Below are positions 31,638-41,540 of a DNA stretch of 64,000 nucleotides, in pieces; positions within the stretch are counted from its first letter, which is position 1; each line of letters opens with the position of its first letter. The stretch is taken from contig CAJTTS010000001.1 in the NCBI GenBank assembly GCA_910579155.1, positions 28,369 to 92,368 on the forward strand. The letters run 5' to 3'. Both the position numbers and the translations under genes were made by a program. This DNA comes from an uncultured Oscillospiraceae bacterium. Its GTDB lineage: Bacteria > Bacillota_A > Clostridia > Oscillospirales > Oscillospiraceae. The notes beneath the pieces were generated by a model that ran no database searches, was not told where the DNA came from, and saw only the letters and a list, made by a program, of their open reading frames with translations.

Positions 31638-32273
31638 TCAAATATCGTTGGCAATGTCGTTGTTGTCGCCGGACAGCCGGACGGCGGCGCCTTGTCCGGC
31701 CTCGGCGCTGTCCTCATGGGCCAGCAGCCACTTGTTCCGGGCCCAGAGCAGTTGATCCTCCTCTGTTATGGCCTTGATGGCGGGTTTTGCCTCGTTGGTG
31801 CCCCGGGGCAGCGCCACCGCCACCCGGAAGCCCTCGGTCTCGTCGGTGTGGCAGGGGGCATAGTGCAAAGTGGTGGCGTACACCTCCACCAACACCCCGG
31901 CGGGGACGCGAAACGTCCGGACTTTTGCGGTGTCCAGCATACCGTCCACGATTTCGTCCTGCTTGGCCAGCAGGAGGATGAAGTCATGGGTGCCCACGTT
32001 AAACTCGCTGTCCCGGTGGTACTCCAGGCAGTTCAATTTGGTGTTGCGGCCCCAGCACATCCCCAGCTGGACGGGCATCCCGCCGTAGGCGTTGGCGCCA
32101 AACAGTTCAAAGATGGGCAGGGCCTCCAGCTCAGGAATGGCGGGCTGGTAGGTGGTGCCACTTTCCGGCAAGGGGATGGCTTTCATGGCCGCCAGCAGGC
32201 CATCCAGCTTATAGCCCTTATGCACCTGCCCATAGGGGGAAAATTCTGCGTCAAATATGCTTTTGATCTCCAT
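31638..32273 (-). CDS. DUF4867 family protein, cupin-like, possible sugar isomerase
   Basis: This is a 211-residue protein of no established function. It shows cupin-like metal-ligand spacing: Glu84, His86 and Glu90 (CLEYHRDSEFNVG) and His137 (TTLHYAPC), within beta-rich sequence such as FRVPAGVLVEVYA. That layout recalls cupin-fold sugar isomerases such as lyxose isomerase, but this is an analogy, not a match. GAGGAGG precedes the ATG. It lies between xylulokinase and the arabinose-type isomerase with gaps under 20 bases, so it should act on the same pentoses or related sugars. No xylose isomerase is encoded in the window. Confidence 0.75.
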   Translation of the reverse strand: MEIKSIFDAEFSPYGQVHKGYKLDGLLAAMKAIPLPESGTTYQPAIPELEALPIFELFGANAYGGMPVQLGMCWGRNTKLNCLEYHRDSEFNVGTHDFILLLAKQDEIVDGMLDTAKVRTFRVPAGVLVEVYATTLHYAPCHTDETEGFRVAVALPRGTNEAKPAIKAITEEDQLLWARNKWLLAHEDSAEAGQGAAVRLSGDNNDIANDI

Positions 32274-32284
32274 GCTTGACCTCC

Positions 32285-33760
32285 TCATTTCAACGCTGGA
32301 AACACATTTTTTAGGGCCGGGTAGATTTGTTGGAACTTTCGATATCGCTCCTCGTACCGGGCGGTGAGTTCTGCGTCCGGCTCCACGGTCTGGGCCACGT
32401 GGATCAGCGTGTCACAGGCGGCCTGGACGCTTTCAAACGCCCCGCAGCCCACCATGGCCAGCACCGCGCCGCCGTAGCCGGGGCCCTGCTCGGTCTGTGG
32501 CAGGGTCAGCGGAATGCCCAGCACGTTGGCGAAGATGGTCCGCCACAGGGGCGATTTGGCTCCGCCGCCGCAGATCATGCTCTTGGGGATGGACACGCCC
32601 AGGGACTTGGCCACCTCGAAGCTGTCCCGGATGGCAAAAGCCACACCCTCCAGCACCGCCTGGGTGAGGTCGGCGCGGGTGGTGTCCATGCTCATGCCGA
32701 TGAACGTGCCCCGGGCATTGGTATCGTTGATGGGGGAGCGCTCGCCCATGAGGTAGGGCAGGAAGAACACCCGGTTTCGGCCCAACTTATCCTTGCCGAT
32801 GGGCTTTTGCTCGGTTTGGTAATCGCTGATACCCAAAATGTCCCCGCACCACCACTTGTTGCAGGAGGCAGCGGACAGCATACAGCCCATCAGGTGCCAG
32901 CCGCCGTCCGCGTGGGCGAAGGCATGGAGGGCGTTGTTTGGGTCAACCCCAAACTTGTCCGAGCTGATGAAGATGGTGCCGGACGTGCCCAGCGAAATAT
33001 TGCACCCGCCCGCGCCCACGACGCCCGTTCCAACAGCGGCGGCGGCGTTGTCCCCCGCCCCGGCGCAGACCTTGACTCTCTCGGGTAACCCCAGTTCTTT
33101 CGCCACATCGGCTTTCAGGGTTCCCACCGTCTCCCAGCTCTCGTACAGCTTGGGGAGCTGTTCCTCGGTGACGCCGCAAATTTGACATATTTCCCAACTC
33201 CACCGTTTGTCCTCCACGTCCAGCAGGAGCATACCCGAGGCGTCGGAATAATCGGTGCAGTGGATACCTGTCAGCTTGTAATTGATGTAGTCCTTTGGAA
33301 GCATGATCTTGCGAATCTTGGCGAAGTTTGACCGCTCGTTCTCCCGCATCCACAGCAGTTTTGGCGCGGTGAAGCCCGCGAAGGCGATGTTGGCGGTATA
33401 ACGGCTCAGCTTGCCCTTGCCAATCTCGTTGTTGAGATAGTCCACCTCTTTGGCCGTCCGCCCGTCATTCCACAGGATGGCGGGGCGGATGACCTCATTG
33501 TTCTCATCCAACGCCACCAGACCGTGCATCTGGCCGCCAGCGCCAATGCCAGCGACTTGGGTGGCATCGAAGCCGCGCAGCAGCTCGGGTATGCCCTCGG
33601 TCACCGCCCGCCACCAGTCGTCCGGGTTCTGCTCCGACCAGCCGGGGTGGGGGAAGGACAGGGGGTATTCCTTTGTGACCTCGCTGAGCACCGCGCCGCT
33701 CCCGTCCACCAGCAGCAGCTTGCAGGCGGAGGTGCCAAGATCAATGCCAATATAGAGCAT
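32285..33760 (-). CDS. xylB: Xylulokinase
   Basis: This is a 491-residue FGGY kinase of normal XylB length. The N-terminal loop is YIGIDLGTSACKLLLVDG. GIGAGGQMHGLVAL, WNDGRT, CAGAGDNAAAAVGTG and ISLGTSGTIF follow, with catalytic Asp in AGDN. It phosphorylates D-xylulose to D-xylulose-5-phosphate. GAAGGAGG precedes the ATG, 14 bases after the GH2 stop. XylA is absent nearby, so D-xylulose must come from an isomerase encoded elsewhere or from another local enzyme. Confidence 0.93.
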   Translation of the reverse strand: MLYIGIDLGTSACKLLLVDGSGAVLSEVTKEYPLSFPHPGWSEQNPDDWWRAVTEGIPELLRGFDATQVAGIGAGGQMHGLVALDENNEVIRPAILWNDGRTAKEVDYLNNEIGKGKLSRYTANIAFAGFTAPKLLWMRENERSNFAKIRKIMLPKDYINYKLTGIHCTDYSDASGMLLLDVEDKRWSWEICQICGVTEEQLPKLYESWETVGTLKADVAKELGLPERVKVCAGAGDNAAAAVGTGVVGAGGCNISLGTSGTIFISSDKFGVDPNNALHAFAHADGGWHLMGCMLSAASCNKWWCGDILGISDYQTEQKPIGKDKLGRNRVFFLPYLMGERSPINDTNARGTFIGMSMDTTRADLTQAVLEGVAFAIRDSFEVAKSLGVSIPKSMICGGGAKSPLWRTIFANVLGIPLTLPQTEQGPGYGGAVLAMVGCGAFESVQAACDTLIHVAQTVEPDAELTARYEERYRKFQQIYPALKNVFPALK

Positions 33761-33774
33761 ATTGTCATCCTCCT

Positions 33775-36177
33775 TCAGCGGATCACAGGGATGGTAACAC
33801 TCCCTGCGTATCTGCCGTCTGTAACAGCCAGGGTGAGTTCCGCACCTTCTCCCGCTTGTACGACAGCCAGAGCCTCACCGTAATAGGTGTCGGTACGGTC
33901 TGTGATGTAGCCGGTCTCATTGTAAGGGCACGCGCTGCCCAGGCCCAGCAGCCTGCCGCCTGTCACCTTCACGCTGAGGATACCCCGCTCCAGCGGCTTG
34001 ACGACACCGCTTTCGTCGGTGTATTGCAGTCTGATATGGCACAGGCGGCCCGGCTCCACGTCGCCCTCCTCGGGTACGGCCCGCAGCTGTGTTTCCGGAG
34101 ATGCGGTGCGCAGGGAGCAGCGCCCCAACTCGTGCCCATGGCTGTCATAGCTTACCGCTTCCACCGTGCCGTCCTCATAGATGCAGCGGAATTTGGCCAT
34201 ACAGTCATTTTTCAGCTCCTTTTTGCCCACGCGTTTGCCGTTCACCAGCAGCTCCACGCTGTGGGCACGGGCGTAGACCTCCACGTTGGCGCGCTTGCCC
34301 GCGCAGCCCCGCCAGCTCCAGGAGGGGATGGCGTTGGACATTTTCCAGGCGGAGGGGGAGTGCTTGTCATCGGTGTGGTTCACCGGGCACACGGCGATGT
34401 ATGGGCCCTTGTCCCGCTCCAGGGCCACCCGGGTGTACAGCGCCTCACCCAAGGGCAGGCCCGTCAGGTCGATCCGACCCGAGCCTGCGGACACCCAGCC
34501 CACGCCGTGGCCAAAGTCCGGCGCGTAGTCCTGGTACTCCCAGGAGCCGATGCCCACCTCGCCCAGGTAGTCCATACCTGCCCACACAAAGTCGCCCACG
34601 ATGCGGGGCTCTTTTTTTGCCAGTTCCCGGAACCGGTAGGCATCGGAACAGAAGGTCTCGCTGCCCAGGATCAGCCGGTTCGGGTACTTTTTCAGGTCGC
34701 CCTCATAGCGGAAGATGCCATAGTTGTATCCCGCCACGTCCATATTGGCGAAGGCGTCCCGGGTTCGCCAGTCACAGGGGGGGAGGGTGGCCCCCAGCTT
34801 CATGAAGTTGTCCCCAAACAGCCCCGCCATGTTGTTGAAAAACTCGCTGCCCACCGCCTTCTTTTTCTTGGGCGCCGCCCCGGCGGCTTTCAGCTTTTCC
34901 GCCTTTTCGGCCTCTTTTTTTGCCTTCTCGTCGCTGTAGACGCCAAAGCCGACAGAGGACAGGAAATTGAAAAAGATGTTCACGCCGCAGGTGACGGGCC
35001 TGGTATCGTCCAGCTGGTGAAGATAATTGGTCAAGTCGGCGGTGAGCTTGATGCCCTTTTTCTGGGCGGTCTCGGATACCTCGTTGCCGGTGGAATAGAG
35101 GATCACCGACGGGTGGTTGTAGTCCTTGTCCACCATGTCCTTCAAATCCTGCTTCCACCACTCCATGAAGTAATCCACATAATCATGTTCCGTCTTATGG
35201 ATGTACCAATGGTCGATGTACTCGTCCATCACCAGCACACCCAGGTGGTCACAGGCATCCAGCAGAAACTTGGAACAGGGGTTGTGGGCAGAGCGGATGG
35301 CGTTGTAGCCGTTTTCCTTCAAAATGCGGATCTTGCGCCACTCCGCGTCCTCGTAGCAGCAGGCTCCCAGCACACCGTTGTCGTGGTGGATGCAGGACCC
35401 CTGGACAATGACCCGCTCCCCGTTGAGCAGCAGACCGCGGCGGCCCCACTCCAGGGTGCGCAGACCGAAGGTTTCCACCACCTCATCCGTCCCAAACCTT
35501 ACCCGGCACGCATAGAGCTGAGGATTGTCCAAGCTCCAGGGCTTAGCCCCTTCCAGGGTCATGGTAAATGTAACCTGCCCCTTGGTCTCCCCGGAGGCGG
35601 CGGCCAGCTCCCGTCCGTTGTCCAGGACGGCCACGGACACCGGCCCCGCACCCTCCGTCTCCACCCGCACCTCGATCTGGGCCGGATCCAGGGATAGCGT
35701 GCGGATCTTCACCCCGTTGAGCTTGATGTGCTCCCGATCCGCCGTCCACAAGACAACAGGCCGGTAAATGCCCGCGCCGGAGTACCAGCGGGAATTGGGC
35801 TGGTCGGCGTTGCGGGCGATGACCTCCAAGGTATTTTCCGCCTCCACCCGCAGCTTCCCCGTCAGCTCCACATAAAAGTTGGTGTAGCCGTAGGGCCGGA
35901 AGGCCAGCTTCTCCCCGTTGAGCCACACCTCGGCGTTGTGGTACACGCCCTCAAACTCCAACACAGCGCATTGATCCGTCAGCGCTCTGTCCGGCGTAAA
36001 AGCCTTGGTGTAGAGATAGTCCCGTCCCTCATACCAGCCGGTGTTGACGCCGCCGGCGGACAACTCCGTCCGGGGCTCAGACAGCATGGCGTCGTGAGGG
36101 AGACTGATGGGAACGCCAGGCGCCCGCTCCCCCAAGTGCTTTACCTGCCAGTGGTCATTAAATTGATTTGCTTTCAT
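33775..36177 (-). CDS. Glycoside hydrolase family 2, beta-galactosidase-like, cytoplasmic
   Basis: This is an 800-residue GH2 protein with no signal peptide. The sugar-binding jelly roll (1-140) has the GH2 signature PNSRWYSGAGIYRPV. An immunoglobulin-like domain and TIM barrel follow, with acid/base Asn365-Glu366 (STGNEVSE) and nucleophile Glu507 (LGSETF). A Lys/Ala/Glu-rich helical insertion (about 416-441) sits in the barrel. C-terminal Ig-like domains follow. It overlaps the upstream GH43 gene by 20 bases. The substrate is unknown, and beta-galactoside, alpha-arabinoside or beta-glucuronide are all possible for GH2. It is a paralog of the GH2 at 39.1-41.5 kb. Confidence 0.9.
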   Translation of the reverse strand: MKANQFNDHWQVKHLGERAPGVPISLPHDAMLSEPRTELSAGGVNTGWYEGRDYLYTKAFTPDRALTDQCAVLEFEGVYHNAEVWLNGEKLAFRPYGYTNFYVELTGKLRVEAENTLEVIARNADQPNSRWYSGAGIYRPVVLWTADREHIKLNGVKIRTLSLDPAQIEVRVETEGAGPVSVAVLDNGRELAAASGETKGQVTFTMTLEGAKPWSLDNPQLYACRVRFGTDEVVETFGLRTLEWGRRGLLLNGERVIVQGSCIHHDNGVLGACCYEDAEWRKIRILKENGYNAIRSAHNPCSKFLLDACDHLGVLVMDEYIDHWYIHKTEHDYVDYFMEWWKQDLKDMVDKDYNHPSVILYSTGNEVSETAQKKGIKLTADLTNYLHQLDDTRPVTCGVNIFFNFLSSVGFGVYSDEKAKKEAEKAEKLKAAGAAPKKKKAVGSEFFNNMAGLFGDNFMKLGATLPPCDWRTRDAFANMDVAGYNYGIFRYEGDLKKYPNRLILGSETFCSDAYRFRELAKKEPRIVGDFVWAGMDYLGEVGIGSWEYQDYAPDFGHGVGWVSAGSGRIDLTGLPLGEALYTRVALERDKGPYIAVCPVNHTDDKHSPSAWKMSNAIPSWSWRGCAGKRANVEVYARAHSVELLVNGKRVGKKELKNDCMAKFRCIYEDGTVEAVSYDSHGHELGRCSLRTASPETQLRAVPEEGDVEPGRLCHIRLQYTDESGVVKPLERGILSVKVTGGRLLGLGSACPYNETGYITDRTDTYYGEALAVVQAGEGAELTLAVTDGRYAGSVTIPVIR

Positions 36178-37630
36178 CTTTTGCTCCCTTCAAGGAAAAG
36201 AAGTGGAAGTCAACACATCCCACTCCACAGAATTTGAAATACAGCGCCCGCTCCCCGTCAGCCATGGCGCAGGGAGCGCGGAACTCCGCCCGTCCGCCGG
36301 TCAGCTTTAGCTGGATACGCGCTGATACCGTTTGAAAGTCCGGCCTGCCGGAAAGCAGGAATTCCCCTTCCGCCGCGCCGCTCAATTCCACCGATACAGT
36401 TTTGATCTCCCGGATGTCAAAATACTTGAAGCCTGCCACAGCGCCGTCCCGCATATTGGCGATGTACTGGCCGCCATCCCCCTCCCGGTCTTTTTCGGTC
36501 TGGGTGAAAAAGGGGTGGGTGGCAAATGCCCTCCGGGGGGTGGGGCAGTCGTACCGCCCCACCCCGTCCCTGCTCCACAGGTTGCAGGCAATATAGGCCG
36601 GGTAGCGCCCAATGCCTCGCAGCGGCCCGCCGTTCAGCCCGCAGGAGGTCACCTCCGCCTGCCGGAAGGAGCCGTCGGGGCTGCGAACCAGCTTTTCCGC
36701 GCAGGCCTGACGGGAATAGGAGTGGCGGTTGGTCTGCCGGTGGTAGAAGATATACCAGTCCTCCCCGATGTTCAGCAGCCCGCCGTGGGTATTGCCCAGG
36801 TAGTTCAGGCCCTTTCGCTCGTCCTCGTTGCCGTCCAGGAACAGGTCACCCTGGCTCACCAGTGTGCCGCCGAAAGAGAAACCGCCGTCGGGCCGATCGC
36901 TGACAGCATAGCACAGCTCGTGGTTGTGCCGGGAGGAGTAGACGAAGATGTACTTGTCCCCGTCCTTGCGGATGGAGCTGGCCTCGAAAAACTCGTGGTT
37001 GGGGAAGGAGCCGGGGCCCTCCTTGGGAAAAATCACCTGGGGCTCCCCCTTGATGGTGAGCATATCCCGCTCCAGCTCCACCACCGTGCCACCGTCGTTT
37101 TTCAGCTTTTTGAAGCCGGTGACGGCGGCGGGGGTGGGGGTGTAAAACCCGGAGTACAGCCAGATCCGCCCGTCGTCGTCCGCCAGCACGCCGGGGTCGA
37201 AGGGGAACTGGTCGCCTTTTTTCCGGCCCCATACCGTGCCGTCTGGGTAGCGGACATGGCCCAGGAATTGATAATGCCCCGCCGGAGTGTCGCAGACGGC
37301 CACCCCCATGATCCCCATAAAATCGAAGGCGTAGTAGAGATAATACCGCCCGTCCGCCCCCCGGCACACGTCAGGGGCGAACAGCAGCCGCAGGCCCAGC
37401 TTATTTTTCGGATCCTGGTTCTTGCGGTAGATCACGCCCTCATACCGCCAGTCGGACAGGTCGTCCACCGGGGCGGACCAGCACACGTAGTCGTTGACGC
37501 AGAAGATGGGCGCGTTGAACCTGTCGTGGGAACCGTAGACGTAGACCCGGTTTTCAAACACATGGGGCTCGCCGTCCGGGATATACTCCCAGCTGGGGAG
37601 ATAGGGGTTGAGCGCCTGCTTTGTTTTCAC
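36158..37630 (-). CDS. Glycoside hydrolase family 43 (arabinofuranosidase/xylosidase type)
   Basis: This is a 490-residue five-bladed propeller enzyme followed by a beta-sandwich tail. The N-terminus LNPYLPSWEYIPDGEPHVF carries the likely catalytic base Asp. FAPDVCRGADGRYYLYYAF and the general-acid region HEFFEASSIRKDG follow. There is no signal peptide. The start is GTG at 37630 after GAGGGG, since the longer frame runs into the symporter gene. It lies 11 bases from the symporter stop and overlaps the GH2 start, indicating tight coupling. It probably trims arabinosyl or xylosyl side chains from imported oligosaccharides. Confidence 0.88.
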   Translation of the reverse strand: MKTKQALNPYLPSWEYIPDGEPHVFENRVYVYGSHDRFNAPIFCVNDYVCWSAPVDDLSDWRYEGVIYRKNQDPKNKLGLRLLFAPDVCRGADGRYYLYYAFDFMGIMGVAVCDTPAGHYQFLGHVRYPDGTVWGRKKGDQFPFDPGVLADDDGRIWLYSGFYTPTPAAVTGFKKLKNDGGTVVELERDMLTIKGEPQVIFPKEGPGSFPNHEFFEASSIRKDGDKYIFVYSSRHNHELCYAVSDRPDGGFSFGGTLVSQGDLFLDGNEDERKGLNYLGNTHGGLLNIGEDWYIFYHRQTNRHSYSRQACAEKLVRSPDGSFRQAEVTSCGLNGGPLRGIGRYPAYIACNLWSRDGVGRYDCPTPRRAFATHPFFTQTEKDREGDGGQYIANMRDGAVAGFKYFDIREIKTVSVELSGAAEGEFLLSGRPDFQTVSARIQLKLTGGRAEFRAPCAMADGERALYFKFCGVGCVDFHFFSLKGAKDESKSI

Positions 37631-37641
37631 GCCGCGCCCCC

Positions 37642-39105
37642 TCACTTTTTGCGCTCCGCGATGGCCTTTTGCTCCTCGGGGAGGTTTTTCTCCACCGTCC
37701 ACAGCAGCATCAGCACCGCGCACAGGGCGTAGGCGATGGTCTCGATCCAGATATAGCTCACCGTGATGGCCCCCTGGGCCGCGGCGGTCTGCCCCGCGGT
37801 GCCCAGGGCCACGTCGGCCCCCTGGGCATAGCCGCTACCGTTCAGGATGGCGCTGAAAATCGCGTTGCAGATGGGGGTGGCGGCCACCATGATGGAGCTG
37901 TAGATGGACATGGTAAGCCCGTCTGTGCGGATGCCGCTCTTAAATTCGATGTGGTCGATCACGTCCGCCAGCATGGCCAAAATCAGGTAGCACGCCGGGG
38001 CGGAGCCCAGGCACTTGATCGCCACGCCTGCGGCCACCGGGACGATCTGGCCCTGCCCCAGCCCGGCAATAACGCCGCCGATGACGCCGACCACCATGCC
38101 GATGATGGTGACGGTGCGCTTGCCGAATTTGTTGGCCAACGGCACCACCAGCGCCGCCGCCACCGCCATGGGGATGGCCCCCAGCACCGCCAGCAGGGAT
38201 TGGGACGCGCCCCAGGCGTCGGCGGAGCCAAAGAAGGTGTTGTCCAGCACCCATTTGCAGAAGAAAGCCATGGAGCCGTTCTTCATGGCCCCGCTCCACT
38301 GGAAGCCCATGTAAAAGATCATGGTGATCCACCACCACTTCTCGCTGGCCACAGCCTTGAGCTGTTCCCCCAGGGTGGCCGTTTTGTCCTGGGCGTCGCT
38401 GCCGGCTGTGCCCATGCTCTCCTCCGTGACCCGCTCTCGGGTGAACTTGAACTGGAGGAAGATGGTCAGGGCGGTGAATATTGCCACAGCCAGCATGGTC
38501 ATGAACCAAAGCCCCTGGTTCTCCTTCAGGGCAAAGGACACCAGCATGGGGAACACCATGGAGCCCACACCCATGACCCCCAGGCCCGCCACGTTGGTGA
38601 AGGAAGCCAGGGTGGCCCGCTGTTTGCTGTCCCGGGTGGACACAGGGATCAGGGTGGAGTTGGCGGTGTTGTAGATGGGATAGGCCACCGCGTAGTAGAG
38701 ATTATAGGCGATGGCGATCCACACCATTTTTGCCGTGGGGCTCTGGAAGGGGACGATGAACATGAGCACGCTGGCCGCGCTCAGCGTCAGCGCAGACAGC
38801 AGCACCCAGGGCCGGGCCTTGCCCGCCAGGGCCTTTGTGCGCTCAATAAGCTGGCCCACCACAAGGTTGGCCGCCACGATCAGGATGGTGGAAAACAGCT
38901 GTAACCCGGTGAGGAAGCTCAAATCCAGCTTGAGCACATCGGTGAAGTAGTTTTGCAGGATGCTGGTGAAGATGCCGGAGGACAGCAGCGCCCCGAAGGG
39001 GCCGATGAAGTAGCCCAGCAGCATTTCCGGCAGCTTTACGCTCTGGGATCCCACCAGCGAGCTGGTGAGGGGGGTGTTCCAGAAGCCAGTTTCTTTTTTG
39101 TCCAT
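37642..39105 (-). CDS. GPH-family sugar:cation symporter
   Basis: This is a 487-residue major-facilitator transporter with about twelve membrane helices. Its GPH (glycoside-pentoside-hexuronide) pattern includes NTANSTLIPVSTRDSKQRA in the central loop and ADVIDHIEFKSGIRTDGLTM near the C-terminus, typical of XynB/YicJ-like transporters of xylosides and related oligosaccharides. It sits between GH2 and GH43 genes whose products lack export signals, so it should import their substrates. AAGAAGGG precedes the ATG. Confidence 0.92.
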   Translation of the reverse strand: MDKKETGFWNTPLTSSLVGSQSVKLPEMLLGYFIGPFGALLSSGIFTSILQNYFTDVLKLDLSFLTGLQLFSTILIVAANLVVGQLIERTKALAGKARPWVLLSALTLSAASVLMFIVPFQSPTAKMVWIAIAYNLYYAVAYPIYNTANSTLIPVSTRDSKQRATLASFTNVAGLGVMGVGSMVFPMLVSFALKENQGLWFMTMLAVAIFTALTIFLQFKFTRERVTEESMGTAGSDAQDKTATLGEQLKAVASEKWWWITMIFYMGFQWSGAMKNGSMAFFCKWVLDNTFFGSADAWGASQSLLAVLGAIPMAVAAALVVPLANKFGKRTVTIIGMVVGVIGGVIAGLGQGQIVPVAAGVAIKCLGSAPACYLILAMLADVIDHIEFKSGIRTDGLTMSIYSSIMVAATPICNAIFSAILNGSGYAQGADVALGTAGQTAAAQGAITVSYIWIETIAYALCAVLMLLWTVEKNLPEEQKAIAERKK

Positions 39106-39126
39106 AACGTCCCTTCTTTGCTCCGC

Positions 39127-41526
39127 TTAGATCGCGTTCAGTTCGACCGTCCTGGCCTGCATCCCATCTGCCCGCACAGTCACCGTGATCCCGCCGGGGG
39201 CGTCTCCGGCGCGGACAACGGCCAGCGCTTTCCCATAATAGGTGGTATGGGTATTGGAGAAGAAGTTCTCCCCCATATTGGGCTTTGCAGAGCCAAGGGC
39301 CAGCAGCTCGCCGGCGCCGCTGACCTCCACCGTAACTGCGGTGTCCTCGGAAGACTTTGTGATCCCGTCCGCGCCGGTCAGGTCGATGCTCAAATAAGCC
39401 AGATCCTGCGTCCCCGCCTTCAAGGCGCTCCGATCAGCAGCCACGCGCAGTTCGCTGGCGCCCTCGGCAGTCTTCATGGAGGTGCGGGACAGCTCTTTCC
39501 CGGCACTGTCATAGCTGATCGCGGTGATCGTTCCGGGCTCATAGGCAATGTGTTTGAAGACGGCCTTATACTCCTTTGTCTTTTTCTTCCCATAGGAACG
39601 CCCATTTATGATGAGTTCCGCCGTGTCACCGTCGGAATACACGGTGATCTTGTTCCGCTTCCCCTCGCAGCCGGCCCAAGACCAGCTTGCCACCGCGTCT
39701 GTGTCACGCCACATGGATACAGAGCCCGTCTCCCCGGCGTGGGTATACGGTTCCACACCGATACCGGGGGTGTGATCCAGTCCCCAAGTCAGCCGGTTCC
39801 ACTGCACCTCGGGGCGGAGCTTTCCGCAGATGTCGATCACGCCGCAGCCGCCGGAAATGATAGGCGCGTCCTGGCCGGGATTCTTGAAGCTTTTGTAGCG
39901 GACGGTGCCAATGCCGGACTCCCCCAGGTAGTCCCAGCCGGTCCACATGAAATCGCCGATGACATAGGGGAGCTTTTTCACCAGCTGCCAGTTGTGATAG
40001 AGGTTTTTGGGCAAGGTCTCGGAGCCGACGATAACCCGGTCCGGATGAAGTGTGCCGTCCTTCTCATACCGGGAGGCGGCGTAGTTATATCCGCCGATAT
40101 CCAGGTAGGAGAAGCACACCTTTGTGGCATTATCCGCGGCGGGCTTGGCGGCCATTTTTTCAATCATCCCCCCAGCCATGTTCATCAGCATATTGAAAAA
40201 CGCGCTGGTAGGGACATTATCCATGGTCTGGCTGCCGTTTTTGTTCTCCTTCCCGTCCTTTTTGTCGCCGTATATGCCGCCGCCCTTGGCCGACATACTG
40301 CACAGCATCAGGTTGACGCCCAGGGTCACGGCCTTCCCCGGATCCAGCTTCCGGGCCAGGACGGCCAGCTTTTTGCAGTACTCCTGTCCCTCGGGGATGG
40401 CCAGCTCGGAGATCTCGTTCCCGATGGAATTCATGACTACGCTGGGGTGGTTGTAGTTTTTGATCACCATGGCAGTGAGATCCTGTTCCCACCACGCACG
40501 GAAATCCTTGTCCGCATAGTCGTAGGGGTTTTTATGCACCAGCCAGTTGTCGCAGAATTCATCCATGACATACATACCCAGCTGGTCACAGGCATCCAGC
40601 AAGGCTTTGGACGCCGGGTTATGGGAGGAACGTATCGCGTTGAAGCCGGCCTCCTTGAGCAGCCGGACGCGGCGGAGTTCAGCAGCTTCAAAGGAGCACG
40701 CGCCCAAAATACCGTTGTCGTGGTGGATGCAGGCGCCGCGAAGCAGCGTCTCCTGCCCATTCACGAAGAAGCCCTTGACGTTCCAGCTGAGGGTGCGGAA
40801 ACCAAACCGCTCCTTCGCCGTGTCCACCACCTCGCCGTCCTTCAGCAGCTCCGTCCGGCACAGATACAGCTCGGGGTGGTCTGCGTCCCAAAGCCGGGGC
40901 TGGGAAACGGGGATGTCCACGGAAGCTGCCCCGTCCTTTACCGGCGCCTCGGCCTGCGCCGCGACGCTTCCGCCGTCCAGGATGGAAACCCGAACCGTGT
41001 CGCCGCCGGTGACCGACGCCTTCACATGGGCCGTGTCGTTCCCAGAGGTGGAGATCAACAGGCCGTCGGGGATGATATGGCTCCGATCCCCAAGGAAAAG
41101 GTTTACGTTCCGATAGATCCCGCTCCCGGAATACCAGCGGGAATTGGGCACCGCTGAGTTGTCGGCGATCACCTTGATCTCATTTTCCTCGCCGTATTTC
41201 AGATACCGATCCAGCGCCACAAAGAAGTTGGTATAGCCGTACCGCTGCTCGGCGGCGAGGGTGCCGTTCACGAACACCTGGGCGTTTTGATAGACCGCCT
41301 CAAATTCCAGGACAGCGGACTGCTCCCGCCACTCCTCGGGCACGGGAAACCGTTTGATATAGACATAGGCGCCGCCGGGAAAATATCCGCAGGCCCCCGC
41401 TGTAGCGGCATTCTTCGAGCGTTTCTCGTACAGCATTGCGTCATGGGGAAGCGTAACGGGCTTCATAGCCTGCTCCCCGCCCACGGCACTGAACAGCCAG
41501 CCCGTGTTAAAGTTTTGTTTTTTCAT
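39127..41526 (-). CDS. Glycoside hydrolase family 2, second paralog, cytoplasmic
   Basis: This is a 799-residue GH2 enzyme colinear with the 800-residue paralog six kilobases downstream. It shows PNSRWYSGSGIYRNV, acid/base Asn370-Glu371 (SIGNEISE), nucleophile Glu503 (VGSETL) and a Gly/Lys/Asn-rich insertion (about 413-437) in place of the Lys/Ala one. No signal peptide is present. The two GH2 proteins share layout but differ widely in sequence, suggesting an old duplication with changed specificity. It lies 21 bases from the symporter and 14 bases from the deacetylase gene. Confidence 0.9.
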   Translation of the reverse strand: MKKQNFNTGWLFSAVGGEQAMKPVTLPHDAMLYEKRSKNAATAGACGYFPGGAYVYIKRFPVPEEWREQSAVLEFEAVYQNAQVFVNGTLAAEQRYGYTNFFVALDRYLKYGEENEIKVIADNSAVPNSRWYSGSGIYRNVNLFLGDRSHIIPDGLLISTSGNDTAHVKASVTGGDTVRVSILDGGSVAAQAEAPVKDGAASVDIPVSQPRLWDADHPELYLCRTELLKDGEVVDTAKERFGFRTLSWNVKGFFVNGQETLLRGACIHHDNGILGACSFEAAELRRVRLLKEAGFNAIRSSHNPASKALLDACDQLGMYVMDEFCDNWLVHKNPYDYADKDFRAWWEQDLTAMVIKNYNHPSVVMNSIGNEISELAIPEGQEYCKKLAVLARKLDPGKAVTLGVNLMLCSMSAKGGGIYGDKKDGKENKNGSQTMDNVPTSAFFNMLMNMAGGMIEKMAAKPAADNATKVCFSYLDIGGYNYAASRYEKDGTLHPDRVIVGSETLPKNLYHNWQLVKKLPYVIGDFMWTGWDYLGESGIGTVRYKSFKNPGQDAPIISGGCGVIDICGKLRPEVQWNRLTWGLDHTPGIGVEPYTHAGETGSVSMWRDTDAVASWSWAGCEGKRNKITVYSDGDTAELIINGRSYGKKKTKEYKAVFKHIAYEPGTITAISYDSAGKELSRTSMKTAEGASELRVAADRSALKAGTQDLAYLSIDLTGADGITKSSEDTAVTVEVSGAGELLALGSAKPNMGENFFSNTHTTYYGKALAVVRAGDAPGGITVTVRADGMQARTVELNAI

Positions 41527-41540
41527 CTATCTGCGCCCCC

